From: Flagellimonas yonaguniensis
GTDB taxonomy: Bacteria > Bacteroidota > Bacteroidia > Flavobacteriales > Flavobacteriaceae
NCBI RefSeq assembly: GCF_029193885.1
Contig: NZ_JARFVB010000013.1
Span: 1 to 64,000 of the forward strand
Direction of reading: 5' to 3'
DNA length: 64,000 nucleotides
Part shown: positions 8,432 to 17,794 of the stretch, one piece after another
Position numbering within the stretch: the first letter of the stretch is position 1
How the letters are laid out: every line of letters starts with the position of its first letter
Translations under genes and position numbers: made by a program
The notes under the pieces: generated by a model
What the model saw: the letters and a program-made list of their open reading frames with translations, nothing else
The model's database searches: none
What the model was told of the DNA's origin: nothing

Positions 8432-9013
8432 TCAATCTTTCCTGTTTACCAAACCTTTAGTGAACTCGTTCAAGGCCTCTACTTTTTGTTCAAAGTCCCC
8501 TTTTAAGGTCTTACGGTATTCATTGAGGTTATTTACAAGGTCGTCTATGTTTTCAGGGAGGACATCTTCAAAAAACTGACGGAGTCGCTTGGCAGTGGTC
8601 GGCGATTTTCCATTGGTGGAAATAGCTACCTTTACATTGCCCTTCGTCACTATTCCTCCCATGTAAAAATCACAGAACGGCGGGTTGTCCGCCACATTTA
8701 CCAGTGTGCTCCGCTCTCTACAATCATGGTACACTTGTTCATTTACCTCAGGATTATCCGTGCAGGCCACGACCATGTGTTTTCCTTCCAAAAACTTTTC
8801 GGCATATACATCCTTGGTAATATCCACATGGTGTTTTTCGGCCAATTCCAAAGTATCTGATAAAAACTCGGGAGCCACCATTTGTACTTGGGCATTAGGA
8901 CTGGATTTCAACAAAAACGTCAATTTTTCCAAGCCAACGTTCCCCCCGCCAACAATAAGCACATTCAAGTTGGAAACCTTTAAAAAAACGGGATACAGCT
9001 CATTCCTCTCCAT
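8432..9013 (-). CDS. Precorrin-2 dehydrogenase/sirohydrochlorin ferrochelatase-type enzyme (CysG N-terminal/Met8-like)
   Basis: The 193-residue product has the NAD-binding Rossmann start of the siroheme synthase N-terminal family (LNVLIVGGGNVGLEKL), followed by VACTDNPEVNEQV, VNVADNPPFCDFY and the segment ISTNGKSPTTAKRLR. The family oxidises precorrin-2 to sirohydrochlorin and may insert iron to make siroheme, the cofactor of sulfite and nitrite reductases. Length fits the stand-alone form without the methyltransferase domain of CysG. It is a single gene with its own -7 promoter motif; no assimilatory reductase genes are adjacent. The match is clear, while the exact share of dehydrogenase and chelatase activity is not. 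Confidence 0.88.
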   Translation of the reverse strand: MERNELYPVFLKVSNLNVLIVGGGNVGLEKLTFLLKSSPNAQVQMVAPEFLSDTLELAEKHHVDITKDVYAEKFLEGKHMVVACTDNPEVNEQVYHDCRERSTLVNVADNPPFCDFYMGGIVTKGNVKVAISTNGKSPTTAKRLRQFFEDVLPENIDDLVNNLNEYRKTLKGDFEQKVEALNEFTKGLVNRKD

Positions 9014-9039
9014 AGCGAATCAATTTTAGCAGCATATTG

Positions 9040-9047
9040 CAAAGCTA
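9040..9047 (-). promoter_or_regulatory. -7 promoter element for the siroheme gene
   Basis: Read on the minus strand this is TAGCTTTG, an exact match to the Bacteroidota TAnnTTTG motif, 27 bases before the ATG at 9013. No clear -33 TTG is seen at the right distance. Confidence 0.55.
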
Positions 9048-9084
9048 AAGATACAGACTATTTTCGGCTGAAAAATGGTACGCT

Positions 9085-10026
9085 TTAAAATGTAGGAACC
9101 TCTCTTTGCTTTTTTAGCGATTTGAACTCGTAGCGAACAAACAGCTCGTGCGAACCTCCTGTGTAACTTGCTAGGTTGGATGTGGTCAAATCATACGCAT
9201 ATCCAGCACTGAAATTTGGATTGATCTGCATTCCAAACAAGGTTGAAAATGAATCGTCCCATCGGTAAGCCAAACCAAAGGTAAATGTTTCCTTGAGCAA
9301 TGCATTCATTGAGAAATCCGCGATGATTGGTGCACCAGGCACCCACTTCACAAAGAAAGCGGGCTTCAATTTTACATCCGGGGTCAAATCCACCACCTTT
9401 CCACCGATAAAGTAATAGTGCAAACGCTCCGCGGCTATTTCCTGTTCCTCGCCATCATAATGCTTTTGCGAAAAAAAATTGGGTATGGCAAAGCCCAAAT
9501 ACCCCTTCTTGGTATCATAATACAATCCTGCTCCAATGGTTGGAAAGAACTTACTTTTTATATTGTTTTGAAAAGCTACATCTTCATCCTCGGTAAGTCC
9601 TTTGGAGAAATCCACATCAAATAGGCGACCGCCCAGTTTCATACCAAAAGAGAGCTTGCTGTTGGCACTATCCAACTGAATGGTATAGGAAACATTTCCA
9701 TCCACCGATATTTCGGAAGAAGGCCCCAAGGCATCTCGAGAGATAATCCCGCCTATACCCAGTTTGTTTTCCAAAGGAGAATCCACCGCCAATACTTGCG
9801 TATTGGGTGCACCATTTACCCCAACCCATTGTGAACGGTGAAGCAACAGAGCTGTCAAATGACCGTTGGAACCTGCATAAGCAGGGTTAACGCTCATCGT
9901 ATTGTACATATACTGTGTGAATTGGGGGTCCTGCTGCGCATATATGGAAATTGAGCACAGGGCAAGCAGCGACCAACATAGTTGCTTACACCCTTTTGTT
10001 CTATATTTTGATGATACAATCCCCAT
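9085..10026 (-). CDS. PorP/SprF family T9SS outer-membrane protein
   Basis: The 313-residue product carries a signal peptide (LLALCSISIYAQQ) and the family pattern DPQFTQYMYNTMSVNPAYAGS, then HRSQWVGVNGAPNTQVLAVDSP, then LGIGGIISRDALGPSSE. It is an outer-membrane barrel that assists surface delivery of a type B T9SS cargo. I chose the ATG at 10026: it gives a normal signal peptide, whereas the longer frame starting at 10161 runs into the upstream gene and adds a non-signal leader. The start lies 2 bases after the stop of the large secreted-protein gene, so translation of the two is probably coupled. This repeats the cargo-PorP order at the left edge of the window. Confidence 0.93.
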   Translation of the reverse strand: MGIVSSKYRTKGCKQLCWSLLALCSISIYAQQDPQFTQYMYNTMSVNPAYAGSNGHLTALLLHRSQWVGVNGAPNTQVLAVDSPLENKLGIGGIISRDALGPSSEISVDGNVSYTIQLDSANSKLSFGMKLGGRLFDVDFSKGLTEDEDVAFQNNIKSKFFPTIGAGLYYDTKKGYLGFAIPNFFSQKHYDGEEQEIAAERLHYYFIGGKVVDLTPDVKLKPAFFVKWVPGAPIIADFSMNALLKETFTFGLAYRWDDSFSTLFGMQINPNFSAGYAYDLTTSNLASYTGGSHELFVRYEFKSLKKQREVPTF

Positions 10027-10028
10027 TT

Positions 10029-13000
10029 TTACCTGTTTAAATACAACCAGTCCGTTCGCGGTTCCGAGCCATCGCCCAAATCCAATACATAATAATACGT
10101 TCCAACGGGTAGTTGGTCTTCGGGTTGAACCATGGCACGTCCATTGGGCGTGCCGTCCCAATCATTTTTATAGGATTTTGTCTGGAACACAATATTTCCC
10201 CATCGGTTGTATACCTGAAGGGTATTGCCCGGATAACGCGAAATACAATCTATCTTGAAATAATCATTGACACCGTCACCATTGGGAGAAAATTCATTGT
10301 AAACCACCAAACAACTTGGTTCCACAGAAGCCTCGGCTGCATTGTTGTTTTCATTGGTATCCCATTGATCCACATAGGCCAAGTCAACTCTGTTCATGTA
10401 ATCCTGTATATCCACAACCTCAACGGCAAGCAATAATGTGGCTGTTTCTGAAATGGGCAAGGACTCAATTTCCCAAAAAGAAGCTTCGGAATCGAACGTT
10501 CCTATGGTAGTCTCCGAACTGATAAATTGATAACCCAAAGGCAATTCTTCCTGTATGCCCATATTGGTCGCTTCATCCATACCCTGATTGGTCACTTGAA
10601 TAGTAAAAATGACCTCATCCCCTATATTGGGCATGGCATTGTCCACACTTTTTGTGATGGCAATATCCGTGGTTTGAGGCACTACAACAGCAGTTGCCTC
10701 GTCGTCATCTTCAATACCGTCAGCAAAATCATCCATACCGATCCCTGCTGATGGATCACTATCTGGATCGGCATACAAACTAGCTGAAACAAAAGCCCCG
10801 TTCAAATACTCGTCTTCGGTACCGGTCGGTGCATTGACCACGGCCAAAATTTCCAAGTTCTCCGTGTCTTGGTTCAAAATTGTCCTATTGATTGTCCAAA
10901 GTCCGGTATTGGCATCATAACTACCCGCAGTTGCAGCATGGGATTCATAGGTATATCCAGAAGGCAACATATCGGTCACCTCCACATTTCTTGCGTCGGA
11001 AGGACCACTGTTGGTAATACTGACCACAAAACGAACCACATCTCCCACATTCGGATTCTGATTATCCACAGTTTTGGACAAAGAAAGATCGTTCAATCCC
11101 TCTGGAACGGGAATCACGGTAGCCTGATCATCCTCGGAGCCCAGATTATTGTTTGGTGTGGAATCAGGATCGTACGTATCCAAAGCAATCAATTCGGCCG
11201 TATTCTTATACTCGCCGCTCGAAAGGACCATCGCCCTGATTTCCAAAGTTTCAGTTGAACCATCGGCAACAGTGGGCAAATCCCAAGAACCCACAATTTC
11301 ATCATACATACCTGATGATGTTGTGGCGGAAATAAATTGATAACCATTTTCCAACTCATCCTCAATAATCAATCCTGAAGCATCATTGGGACCTTCATTG
11401 GCCACTTGAACAGTAAAAACAACTTCATCCCCCACTTCGGGATTCATATCATTGACCGTTTTGGATACCGAAATATCGGTTACGTGTCTAGGTGTGACGG
11501 CTTGTTCGTCTTGATCATCTTCTGATTGCATGTTGTTGTTTGGGGTGGAATCCACATCAAAAAAGGTTGCATCCACCACTTCTGCACCAAAAGTGTAATC
11601 CCCTATCGGATTCACTTCTGCAACGATATTCAATTCCCTTTGCGACTCCAAGGCAACAACACCTACATCCCAAATTCCATTCGATGGATTGAAAAGCCCT
11701 CCTGAATCATCTGAAACATAGGTAAAACCATCGGGCAATATATTCTCGACTTCTATCCCTATGGCATCACTTGGCCCTTCATTTAATAAAGTGACGGTAA
11801 AAACCACTTGGGTTCCAACATCGGGGTTCTCATTATCCACACTCACGTCCAAATTCAAATCAGCAGAGGGTATGGGTGTGGTTCCGGCGTTGTCCTGATC
11901 GTTTTCAAAAATATTGTTGTTGTTCGGTATCGAATTGGGATCATATTGATCAGAGGCAAACACTTCGGCAACATTAAAATAATTGCCTGTATTGTTTACC
12001 TTGGCCACTATGGTAAGGGTTTCTGTGCTCGCATCTGCCATATCGCCATTGAGCACCCACATTCCTGAAGCAGCATTGTAAATACCTGCCGTGGCACCGT
12101 GGGAAACATAGGTATAACCATCGGGCAATACATCATATATTTCCACACCTGAAGCTTCACTTGGCCCTAGATTGGTGATATTCAAGGTAAAAATCACTTC
12201 TTGACCCACATAAGGGCTCAACACATTCACGGATTTACGTAAAAGAAGATCGGCAACTGGAATTGGAATGGGTTCAATGGTTTGTTGGTCGTCTTCGGAT
12301 TCATTGTTGTTGTTGGGGGTCGAATCCACATCTTCTTCGCCAACATTGGTCAATTCCGCAGTATTGCTGTAATTTCCTGTTGATAAAACTTGCACGGTCA
12401 CCTTCAAAGTTTCCGAATTACCATTGGTTAGACTCCCCACTACCCATGATCCATTGGCAGCATTGTATGTTCCTGTTGATGGGACTCCATTGATCAATGC
12501 GTATCCTGATGGCAAGACATCGGTAATCACAATGTTGGTCGCGTCACTTGGCCCATCATTTTGAACCGTTATGGTAAAAACCACCTCCTCTCCCACTTCT
12601 GGAATCAGTTCGTCCACCGTTTTGGTCACGGAAACATCCACCAAGGGCTCGGGCATAATGGAAACACTATCTTGATCGTCTTCCCCTGGAACATTGTTGT
12701 TCGGAGTGGAATCAATGTCCATTTGATCATGACCGGTTATTTCCGCAACATTATCGTAATTGCCTGAAGCATTCACCTTAGCTAGAATTTCAAGACTTAT
12801 GGAGTTTCCGCTGGCCAATGAGCCGACATTCCATATTCCTGTAAGTTCGTTATAATCACCACCACCATTATCCGTTACATAGCTATAACCCGAAGGCAAA
12901 AGATCCGTTACTTCCACACCAGTGGCATCACTCGGGCCATCATTGGTAATAGTAAGATTAAACCTCACATTGTCACTTACCAATGGCGGGGATTTATCGA

Positions 13001-13370
13001 TTTCCTTTGTCAAGGACAAATCAATCCCCTCGATCGAAATCTCAACAACATCTGAAGCTGTATCACAAGTGGCATCGGAAACAGTCCATTCGAAAATGTA
13101 GGTTCCGTAGGTAACATTGGACACTTCCGTATTAGGATCGGTGTCATCATCAAAAAACGCCAAATTGGGGCCTGATAGTTGGGTCCATTTCCCTGTACCT
13201 ACCAATGGTATGTCTGCGTTCAAAAAAAAAGGCGAAGGTTGCGATAGTATTTGGTCCGAACCTGCTTCAACCAAACAATCTTGCGGGTATATCACTTGAA
13301 ATGAAGCGAACACAAAAGAAACCATCAATAAAAAACACCTAGAAAAAGGGTTGGATTGGGGTTTGTTCAT
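10029..13370 (-). CDS. Large DUF11-repeat surface protein with T9SS type B sorting domain
   Basis: The 1113-residue protein has a signal peptide (cleavage near VIYPQ) and then a PKD/Ig-like segment (residues about 30-110). About seven DUF11 repeats of roughly 125 residues follow. Each shows VxxxVVFTITVxNxGPSDATGxxxxDxLPSGY near its start and an acidic link such as DVDSTPNNNxxSEDDQ near its end. The links are rich in Asp and Asn and probably bind calcium. The C-terminus is a gliding-motility type B domain: YNEFSPNGDGVNDYF, VYNRWGNIVF, NDWDGTPNG, LPVGTYYYVLDLGDG. It is exported by T9SS and probably forms a long surface stalk. Its PorP/SprF partner follows by 2 bases. Ligand unknown. Confidence 0.93.
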   Translation of the reverse strand: MNKPQSNPFSRCFLLMVSFVFASFQVIYPQDCLVEAGSDQILSQPSPFFLNADIPLVGTGKWTQLSGPNLAFFDDDTDPNTEVSNVTYGTYIFEWTVSDATCDTASDVVEISIEGIDLSLTKEIDKSPPLVSDNVRFNLTITNDGPSDATGVEVTDLLPSGYSYVTDNGGGDYNELTGIWNVGSLASGNSISLEILAKVNASGNYDNVAEITGHDQMDIDSTPNNNVPGEDDQDSVSIMPEPLVDVSVTKTVDELIPEVGEEVVFTITVQNDGPSDATNIVITDVLPSGYALINGVPSTGTYNAANGSWVVGSLTNGNSETLKVTVQVLSTGNYSNTAELTNVGEEDVDSTPNNNNESEDDQQTIEPIPIPVADLLLRKSVNVLSPYVGQEVIFTLNITNLGPSEASGVEIYDVLPDGYTYVSHGATAGIYNAASGMWVLNGDMADASTETLTIVAKVNNTGNYFNVAEVFASDQYDPNSIPNNNNIFENDQDNAGTTPIPSADLNLDVSVDNENPDVGTQVVFTVTLLNEGPSDAIGIEVENILPDGFTYVSDDSGGLFNPSNGIWDVGVVALESQRELNIVAEVNPIGDYTFGAEVVDATFFDVDSTPNNNMQSEDDQDEQAVTPRHVTDISVSKTVNDMNPEVGDEVVFTVQVANEGPNDASGLIIEDELENGYQFISATTSSGMYDEIVGSWDLPTVADGSTETLEIRAMVLSSGEYKNTAELIALDTYDPDSTPNNNLGSEDDQATVIPVPEGLNDLSLSKTVDNQNPNVGDVVRFVVSITNSGPSDARNVEVTDMLPSGYTYESHAATAGSYDANTGLWTINRTILNQDTENLEILAVVNAPTGTEDEYLNGAFVSASLYADPDSDPSAGIGMDDFADGIEDDDEATAVVVPQTTDIAITKSVDNAMPNIGDEVIFTIQVTNQGMDEATNMGIQEELPLGYQFISSETTIGTFDSEASFWEIESLPISETATLLLAVEVVDIQDYMNRVDLAYVDQWDTNENNNAAEASVEPSCLVVYNEFSPNGDGVNDYFKIDCISRYPGNTLQVYNRWGNIVFQTKSYKNDWDGTPNGRAMVQPEDQLPVGTYYYVLDLGDGSEPRTDWLYLNR

Positions 13371-13534
13371 AGTTTAGTTGATGAGGTTATTCTTACAAAG
13401 TAAGACGTACTCAAACATATCAAGAACATGGTGGAAATGATAAGTTATGTTGTATGGGAAGATGCTTTTGTTGTGAAATAGCCAATACCTGATGAAAAAC
13501 AACTTTATACGCTTCAAGGCTATAAAAACAAAAA

Positions 13535-13558
13535 GGCCAGCAGCAAAAGCCGCCAACC
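13535..13558 (-). terminator. Hairpin terminator after the truncated hydrolase
   Basis: On the minus strand GGTTGGCGGC pairs with GCTGCTGGCC (10 bp, four G-U pairs) around a TTTT loop and is followed by TTTTTGTTTTT. It lies about 35 bases beyond the stop of the truncated gene at 13594. Confidence 0.5.
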
Positions 13559-13593
13559 TATTGTTTGCCAAAAACCTTAGAATCAATCATTAC

Positions 13594-13866
13594 CTACCAA
13601 CCTTTTTTGATAACGATGCTATTGGTTTCTGGCATGGATAGCTCCACAATCCTGTCGGATAAGCCTGTTCCCCGTTTATCAAAAAGAATCACGCGTGCCA
13701 TTTTTCCCAATACGGTCAAGAACTCGACCAATTCGGGATTGGACCACATTAAATCAATATTGGAAACCCATCCTGGAATATAAACAAGGTCTACAGGACC
13801 TGACCCGTATACTTGATAAGCAATGTTAATACGACCACTCTTGGTATATTGTGTTGCTGGCTTCAT
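13594..13866 (-). pseudogene. Truncated alpha/beta hydrolase (N-terminal part only)
   Basis: The 90-residue product matches only the start of an alpha/beta hydrolase: ATQYTKSGRINIAYQVYG, DLVYIPGWVSNIDLMW, then ARVILFDKRGTGLSDR. This N-terminus is typical of proteins in which the hydrolase is fused to an adenylate cyclase or regulator. The nucleophile Ser, the acid and the catalytic His are all missing: after SDRIVEL the frame departs from the family and ends within about 20 residues. I see no continuation in another frame downstream. It is most likely a remnant. A terminator-like hairpin still follows it, so a short transcript is possible. Confidence 0.6.
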
Positions 13867-13896
13867 GGATAATTGAGGTTCTTGTTTGCAATCTAG

Positions 13897-13919
13897 AGCT
13901 GTTTTTCACAAAAACAGTT
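13897..13919. repeat. Inverted repeat between divergent genes
   Basis: CTGTTTTT-CAC-AAAAACAG is a perfect 8-bp palindrome with a 3-base centre (13899-13917), extendable by one A-T and one G-T pair. It lies between the truncated hydrolase (minus) and the His/Cys membrane-protein gene (plus), about 165 bases before the latter. It could be an operator; no regulator is known. Confidence 0.4.
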
Positions 13920-14043
13920 GTACCATATACGACAAAACAATACAAATCGATGTCATTAAAATGGTTTTGGGGAAGAAACATTACAAAATTAGGGCATTCA
14001 AATTACAAAATCTTAAAATTTGCCAGTAATCAGGGAATTCTGC

Positions 14044-14072
14044 TTGCAAGACAATGTTTTTTAATAAATTTG
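14044..14072 (+). promoter_or_regulatory. Promoter with -33 TTG and -7 TAAATTTG directly before an ATG
   Basis: TTG at 14044-14046 is followed after 18 bases by TAAATTTG at 14065-14072, an exact TAnnTTTG match. The ATG of the next gene is at 14080, only 7 bases after the -7 element. Transcripts would therefore have a leader of a few bases at most. Confidence 0.55.
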
Positions 14073-14079
14073 TAACTTG

Positions 14080-14388
14080 ATGAAACAGAGTCATTTTTTA
14101 AATAGTCTAACCTATGCTTTTCTTGCCCTTTTCTTGGCAACAAAGCTTATTGGGCTTCACGTACTTACTCATCATGATGATTCGGAAAGTTATTTAGACG
14201 ATTGTGCCATATGTCACAACATTGCGTCCGATACGCATGCCCCTGGTATTTTATCGGATGACTTCGAAGCCATTTCTGAACGGATTGAAATAGCTTTTCA
14301 AAAGGAAATTGATTCTGAATACAGTTTTGTGGCTTTAGGAATGCTGAACACAAGCTTCCTCTTTTCAAGACCTCCACCCAATATTTAA
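14080..14388 (+). CDS. Small His/Cys-containing membrane protein upstream of TonB receptor
   Basis: This 102-residue protein has one N-terminal hydrophobic segment (YAFLALFLATKLIGLHVLTH) directly followed by a possible metal-ligand patch, HVLTHHDDSESYLDDCAICH, and later HAP. It ends with a proline run (SRPPPNI). Similar small proteins with His and CxxC residues are common ahead of TonB-dependent receptors in Flavobacteriia, which is my recollection and not a search result. The ATG at 14080 is preferred over the TTG at 14077 because the promoter leaves almost no leader. A role in sensing or handling a metal is inference from the ligand-rich patch and from the His-rich neighbours. Confidence 0.6.
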   Translation: MKQSHFLNSLTYAFLALFLATKLIGLHVLTHHDDSESYLDDCAICHNIASDTHAPGILSDDFEAISERIEIAFQKEIDSEYSFVALGMLNTSFLFSRPPPNI

Positions 14389-14590
14389 TATCCCATTGTT
14401 TTTTTTGGAAAGTACTCTTGTCTATATGTCAAGAATACCTCGTTCCAGTTGCTTTAGTATTTGTTCCCTCCTTTAAAACAGAAACAAAGAGGGTTCCCAG
14501 ATTTAACATACTTCCGCACACAAAAAGAAATGGGTCCTAACCGTAACGCTTCACTGATAGGAAGCTATTCGAAAATCCCACAGTATTAAA

Positions 14591-16963
14591 ATGATTAAAA
14601 AATTGTTAGCCGCATGGCTGTTTACCAGTCTCTGCCTCCAAGTAGCTGCACAAGAACAACATACAATAAAAGGTATGATAGTAGATGCTAACACTTCAGA
14701 ACCTATTTCTGGAGTCAACATCATAGGAAAGGATTTATATGCCATTTCTGCGGATAATGGCGAGTTCGTCATCAAAAATGTTCCTGCAGGCAAATACCGA
14801 TTTGAAATTACCCATATCGGGTATGCCCATGAACATTTTACGGTAGAAATCGAAGATAATGATGTTGAAGGCCTAACCGTCCGGTTAAAAGAGTCCATTA
14901 CCAATTTGGACGGAGTGGAGCTACTCGGAAAAACAGAAAAACGGAAAGCCCAAGAACTCTCCACCATTTCCGTAGGGGTGGATGAAGATTTCTTGAAACA
15001 GAATCGTGAAAATAGTTTAATGCAAACCCTGAAGAAGATTCCCGGGGTAAGTACCATTACGATTGGCTCGGGTCAATCCAAACCTGTCATTCGCGGCTTG
15101 GGATTCAATAGGGTCAGTGTTGTACAAAACGGCATTAAGCATGAAGCACAGCAATGGGGCAACGATCACGGTCTTGAAATTGATCAGTATGGAATAGAAA
15201 GCATTCAAATCATCAAAGGTCCGGCTTCACTTGTCTACGGCTCGGATGCCATTGCGGGGGTAGTGGATATCCAACCCTCCAAAATTCCATTGCCAAATTC
15301 GTTCAGTGGGGAAGTAAATTTGCTGGGGGAGACCAACAACGACCTCTTCGGGATATCCACAGGAGTTCAGGGACGCAAACAGCATTGGTTCTACAAGGGG
15401 CGTTTAACCTATAGGGACTACGCTGATTATAAAGTCCCCACGGACCGGATCAACTACGAGAACTACATTTTTGAACTTCACGAAAACAATCTTCGAAACA
15501 CGGCTGGGGAAGAAATCAATGCAAGCTTTAGTTTGGGGTTTGTTTCCGATCATGTTAAATCGGAAACCTTCTTTAGCAACGTAAACGCCAAAAATGGCTT
15601 TTTTGCCAATGCCCATGGGTTGGAAGTTAGATCTTCGAGTATTGATTATGATACTTCCAACAGGGATGTGGACCTTCCCTTTCATAGGGTAAACCACTTC
15701 AAGATCACCAATAATACTTCATTCTATTTGGGCCAGCACACTTTTGAACTGGATTTGGGCTATCAAAACAACCAACGTGATGAAAATTCAGAACCCGTAC
15801 CCCACGGATACATGCCCACACCTCCCAACAGCAGGGAACGGATTTTCACAAAAAACACCTACTCCCTAAACCTAAAGGACACATACAGTCCCAACGATGG
15901 GCACGATTTGGTCTTTGGAATAAACACAGAACTACAGAACAACAATATCGGGGGGTGGGGATTTTTAATCCCAGCTTACAATAGGTACTCCGCAGGGGTT
16001 TTTATTTATGACCATTTCAAGTTGAATGATGACCTTCATCTTCAAGGAGGGCTACGATACGATGCGGGCCTCATGGAAACCAAAGCACACTTTGATTGGT
16101 TCCAAACACCAATAAACAATCCTGATGGCTCCACCTCATACGTGTATTTACAACGTTCCCAGGACAAAAGTCTTGAATTTGGGAACTTGAGCGGTTCCAT
16201 TGGGCTGAGTTACATCCATCAAAACACCACATATAAAATAAACCTTGGCAAGAGCTTTAGGATGCCCTTGGCCAACGAGTTGGCTTCTGATGGGGTAAAC
16301 TATCACATGTACCGATACGAAAGAGGAAATATTGACTTGGACCCAGAACAATCCTACCAATTGGACGTGGACATTGACCATTCCACAGCAAAATTCAATG
16401 TCGGCATCAGTCCCTTTGTGAATTTCTTTGAGAATTTCATTTATCTGAACCCAACCTCCAACTATTACGAGACGCTTCAAATTTATGAATTTACCCAGAA
16501 TAAGGTACTCCGCTATGGTGGCGAGGCACATGCAGGGGTAAATGTAACCCCCGAACTACGATTGGACGCTTCTGCTGAGTATGTGTATTCCCTACAAACC
16601 TCAGGACCCAAAAAGGATTTTACCATTCCCTTTTCGCCACCGCTTTCAGGGCTGTTCTCGGCAAGTTATCAGTTCAAGGACATCGCATTTATACAATCAC
16701 CTCGGATTACGGCTGATTTTAGGGTAACAGCGGCGCAAAATGATATCGTACCTCCCGAAGAGGTCACCGAAGGTTACCAAATGCTCAATCTATCGGCCAA
16801 TGCAGCCATACGATTATTCGAAAATTCAGAACCCACCCAGTTTCGCATCAAGCTAAACAACGTATTCAATACCGAATACTACGATCATACCAGTTTTTAT
16901 AGGCTTATCGATGTTCCTGAACCTGGCAGGAACCTATCCATATCGATAACAATACCATTTTAA
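14591..16963 (+). CDS. TonB-dependent receptor with carboxypeptidase-like N-terminal domain
   Basis: The 790-residue outer-membrane receptor has a signal peptide (end near QVAAQ). A CarboxypepD_reg-like domain follows (about 23-105: HTIKGMIVDANTSEPISGVNI). The plug lies at about 120-225 (MQTLKKIPGVSTITIG, KPVIRGLGFNRVSVVQNGIK, QIIKGPASLVYGSDAIAGVVDI). The barrel of about 550 residues ends in aromatic ISITIPF. The plug loop HEAQQWGNDHGLEI is rich in His and acid, as in receptors for metals or metal chelates. TonB and ExbBD energise uptake of a substrate across the outer membrane. The lipoproteins that follow, within 10 to 110 bases, suggest one uptake operon. Substrate unknown; a metal such as zinc or copper is my guess. 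Confidence 0.9.
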   Translation: MIKKLLAAWLFTSLCLQVAAQEQHTIKGMIVDANTSEPISGVNIIGKDLYAISADNGEFVIKNVPAGKYRFEITHIGYAHEHFTVEIEDNDVEGLTVRLKESITNLDGVELLGKTEKRKAQELSTISVGVDEDFLKQNRENSLMQTLKKIPGVSTITIGSGQSKPVIRGLGFNRVSVVQNGIKHEAQQWGNDHGLEIDQYGIESIQIIKGPASLVYGSDAIAGVVDIQPSKIPLPNSFSGEVNLLGETNNDLFGISTGVQGRKQHWFYKGRLTYRDYADYKVPTDRINYENYIFELHENNLRNTAGEEINASFSLGFVSDHVKSETFFSNVNAKNGFFANAHGLEVRSSSIDYDTSNRDVDLPFHRVNHFKITNNTSFYLGQHTFELDLGYQNNQRDENSEPVPHGYMPTPPNSRERIFTKNTYSLNLKDTYSPNDGHDLVFGINTELQNNNIGGWGFLIPAYNRYSAGVFIYDHFKLNDDLHLQGGLRYDAGLMETKAHFDWFQTPINNPDGSTSYVYLQRSQDKSLEFGNLSGSIGLSYIHQNTTYKINLGKSFRMPLANELASDGVNYHMYRYERGNIDLDPEQSYQLDVDIDHSTAKFNVGISPFVNFFENFIYLNPTSNYYETLQIYEFTQNKVLRYGGEAHAGVNVTPELRLDASAEYVYSLQTSGPKKDFTIPFSPPLSGLFSASYQFKDIAFIQSPRITADFRVTAAQNDIVPPEEVTEGYQMLNLSANAAIRLFENSEPTQFRIKLNNVFNTEYYDHTSFYRLIDVPEPGRNLSISITIPF

Positions 16964-16972
16964 TTAATTCAA

Positions 16973-17785
16973 ATGAAGTTTAACATCAAAAACAGAAACA
17001 ACATGAAATCAATTTTAAAACCATTTGCAATTATCGCAGTTTTAGGGCTTTTTCTACAATCATGTAGTAGCGATGATGACACACCGGCCATAGCGGCTCC
17101 GGTTATCGCCAATTTCGAATTTGGCGAAGGTAGCTCACACTCCACCGATCAGGTAGCTTACAAAGGTTCCGACATCCATTTGGAGGCTGAAATTACTGCC
17201 GAGGGCACTGTAAGCAGTATCTCTGTAGACATCCATGCACATGATCTGGAACCCGGAGAGGGAGAAGTGGAATGGGATTTCGAGCAAACTTGGACAGATG
17301 CCAACTATATGGCCATTAACCCAACCTTTCATGAGCATATCGAGGTTCCAACCAACATCCCAGCTGGTGAGTACCACATCGAGTTAATAGTTACCGATGA
17401 ACTTGGAAATAGCACAGAAATTGACGGTCACATCCAGATTTTGGATCCTATTACAATCAGTGAATTTGAAATGGATGAAACCGTAGAGAGAGGAAGCGAT
17501 TTCCACATTGAATTCATGATTGAAGCTGTTAATGGCATCCATGAAGTAACCGTAGATGTACATGCCCATGACCTAGAGGTAGGAGAAGGTGAAGTTGAGT
17601 GGGACTTTGAAGGTGATTTTTCAGAAGACTACCACGAGTTGACCGAGGCCGAATTTCACGAACATATCGATGTTCCAGCCACTGCTCCTGCAGGTGAATA
17701 CCATATCATCTTTACCATTGAGGATGAAGATGGCAATACCTTGGAATATGAAGAACATATCGATGTAACTGTACCTACAGTTTAA
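16973..17785 (+). CDS. DUF4625-like lipoprotein with two His/Glu-rich repeats
   Basis: The product (270 residues, or 260 if the ATG at 17003 is used) is a lipoprotein: hydrophobic IIAVLGLFLQSC then SSDDD, an export-type tail for surface or periplasmic anchoring. It contains two copies of a ~95-residue domain. Each has the pattern VDxHAHDLExGEGEVEWDFE, then a histidine-bearing EFHEHI(D/E)VP segment, then PAGEYHI. I assign these to DUF4625 from memory of the pattern. The regular His and Glu residues suggest metal binding. It lies 9 bases after the TonB receptor stop and is almost surely co-transcribed. A strong hairpin terminator follows its stop. Confidence 0.72.
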   Translation: MKFNIKNRNNMKSILKPFAIIAVLGLFLQSCSSDDDTPAIAAPVIANFEFGEGSSHSTDQVAYKGSDIHLEAEITAEGTVSSISVDIHAHDLEPGEGEVEWDFEQTWTDANYMAINPTFHEHIEVPTNIPAGEYHIELIVTDELGNSTEIDGHIQILDPITISEFEMDETVERGSDFHIEFMIEAVNGIHEVTVDVHAHDLEVGEGEVEWDFEGDFSEDYHELTEAEFHEHIDVPATAPAGEYHIIFTIEDEDGNTLEYEEHIDVTVPTV

Positions 17786-17794
17786 ATTAACTTA

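Noticed and set aside
10113..12767. Many plus-strand frames across the DUF11 gene
   Set aside because: Opposite-strand shadows of a long repetitive gene; they lack plausible starts and read through its repeats.
13374..13586. Minus-strand reading frame of 70 residues
   Set aside because: Cys/Phe/Leu-rich composition with no motif, and it overlaps the terminator of the truncated hydrolase; most likely non-coding.
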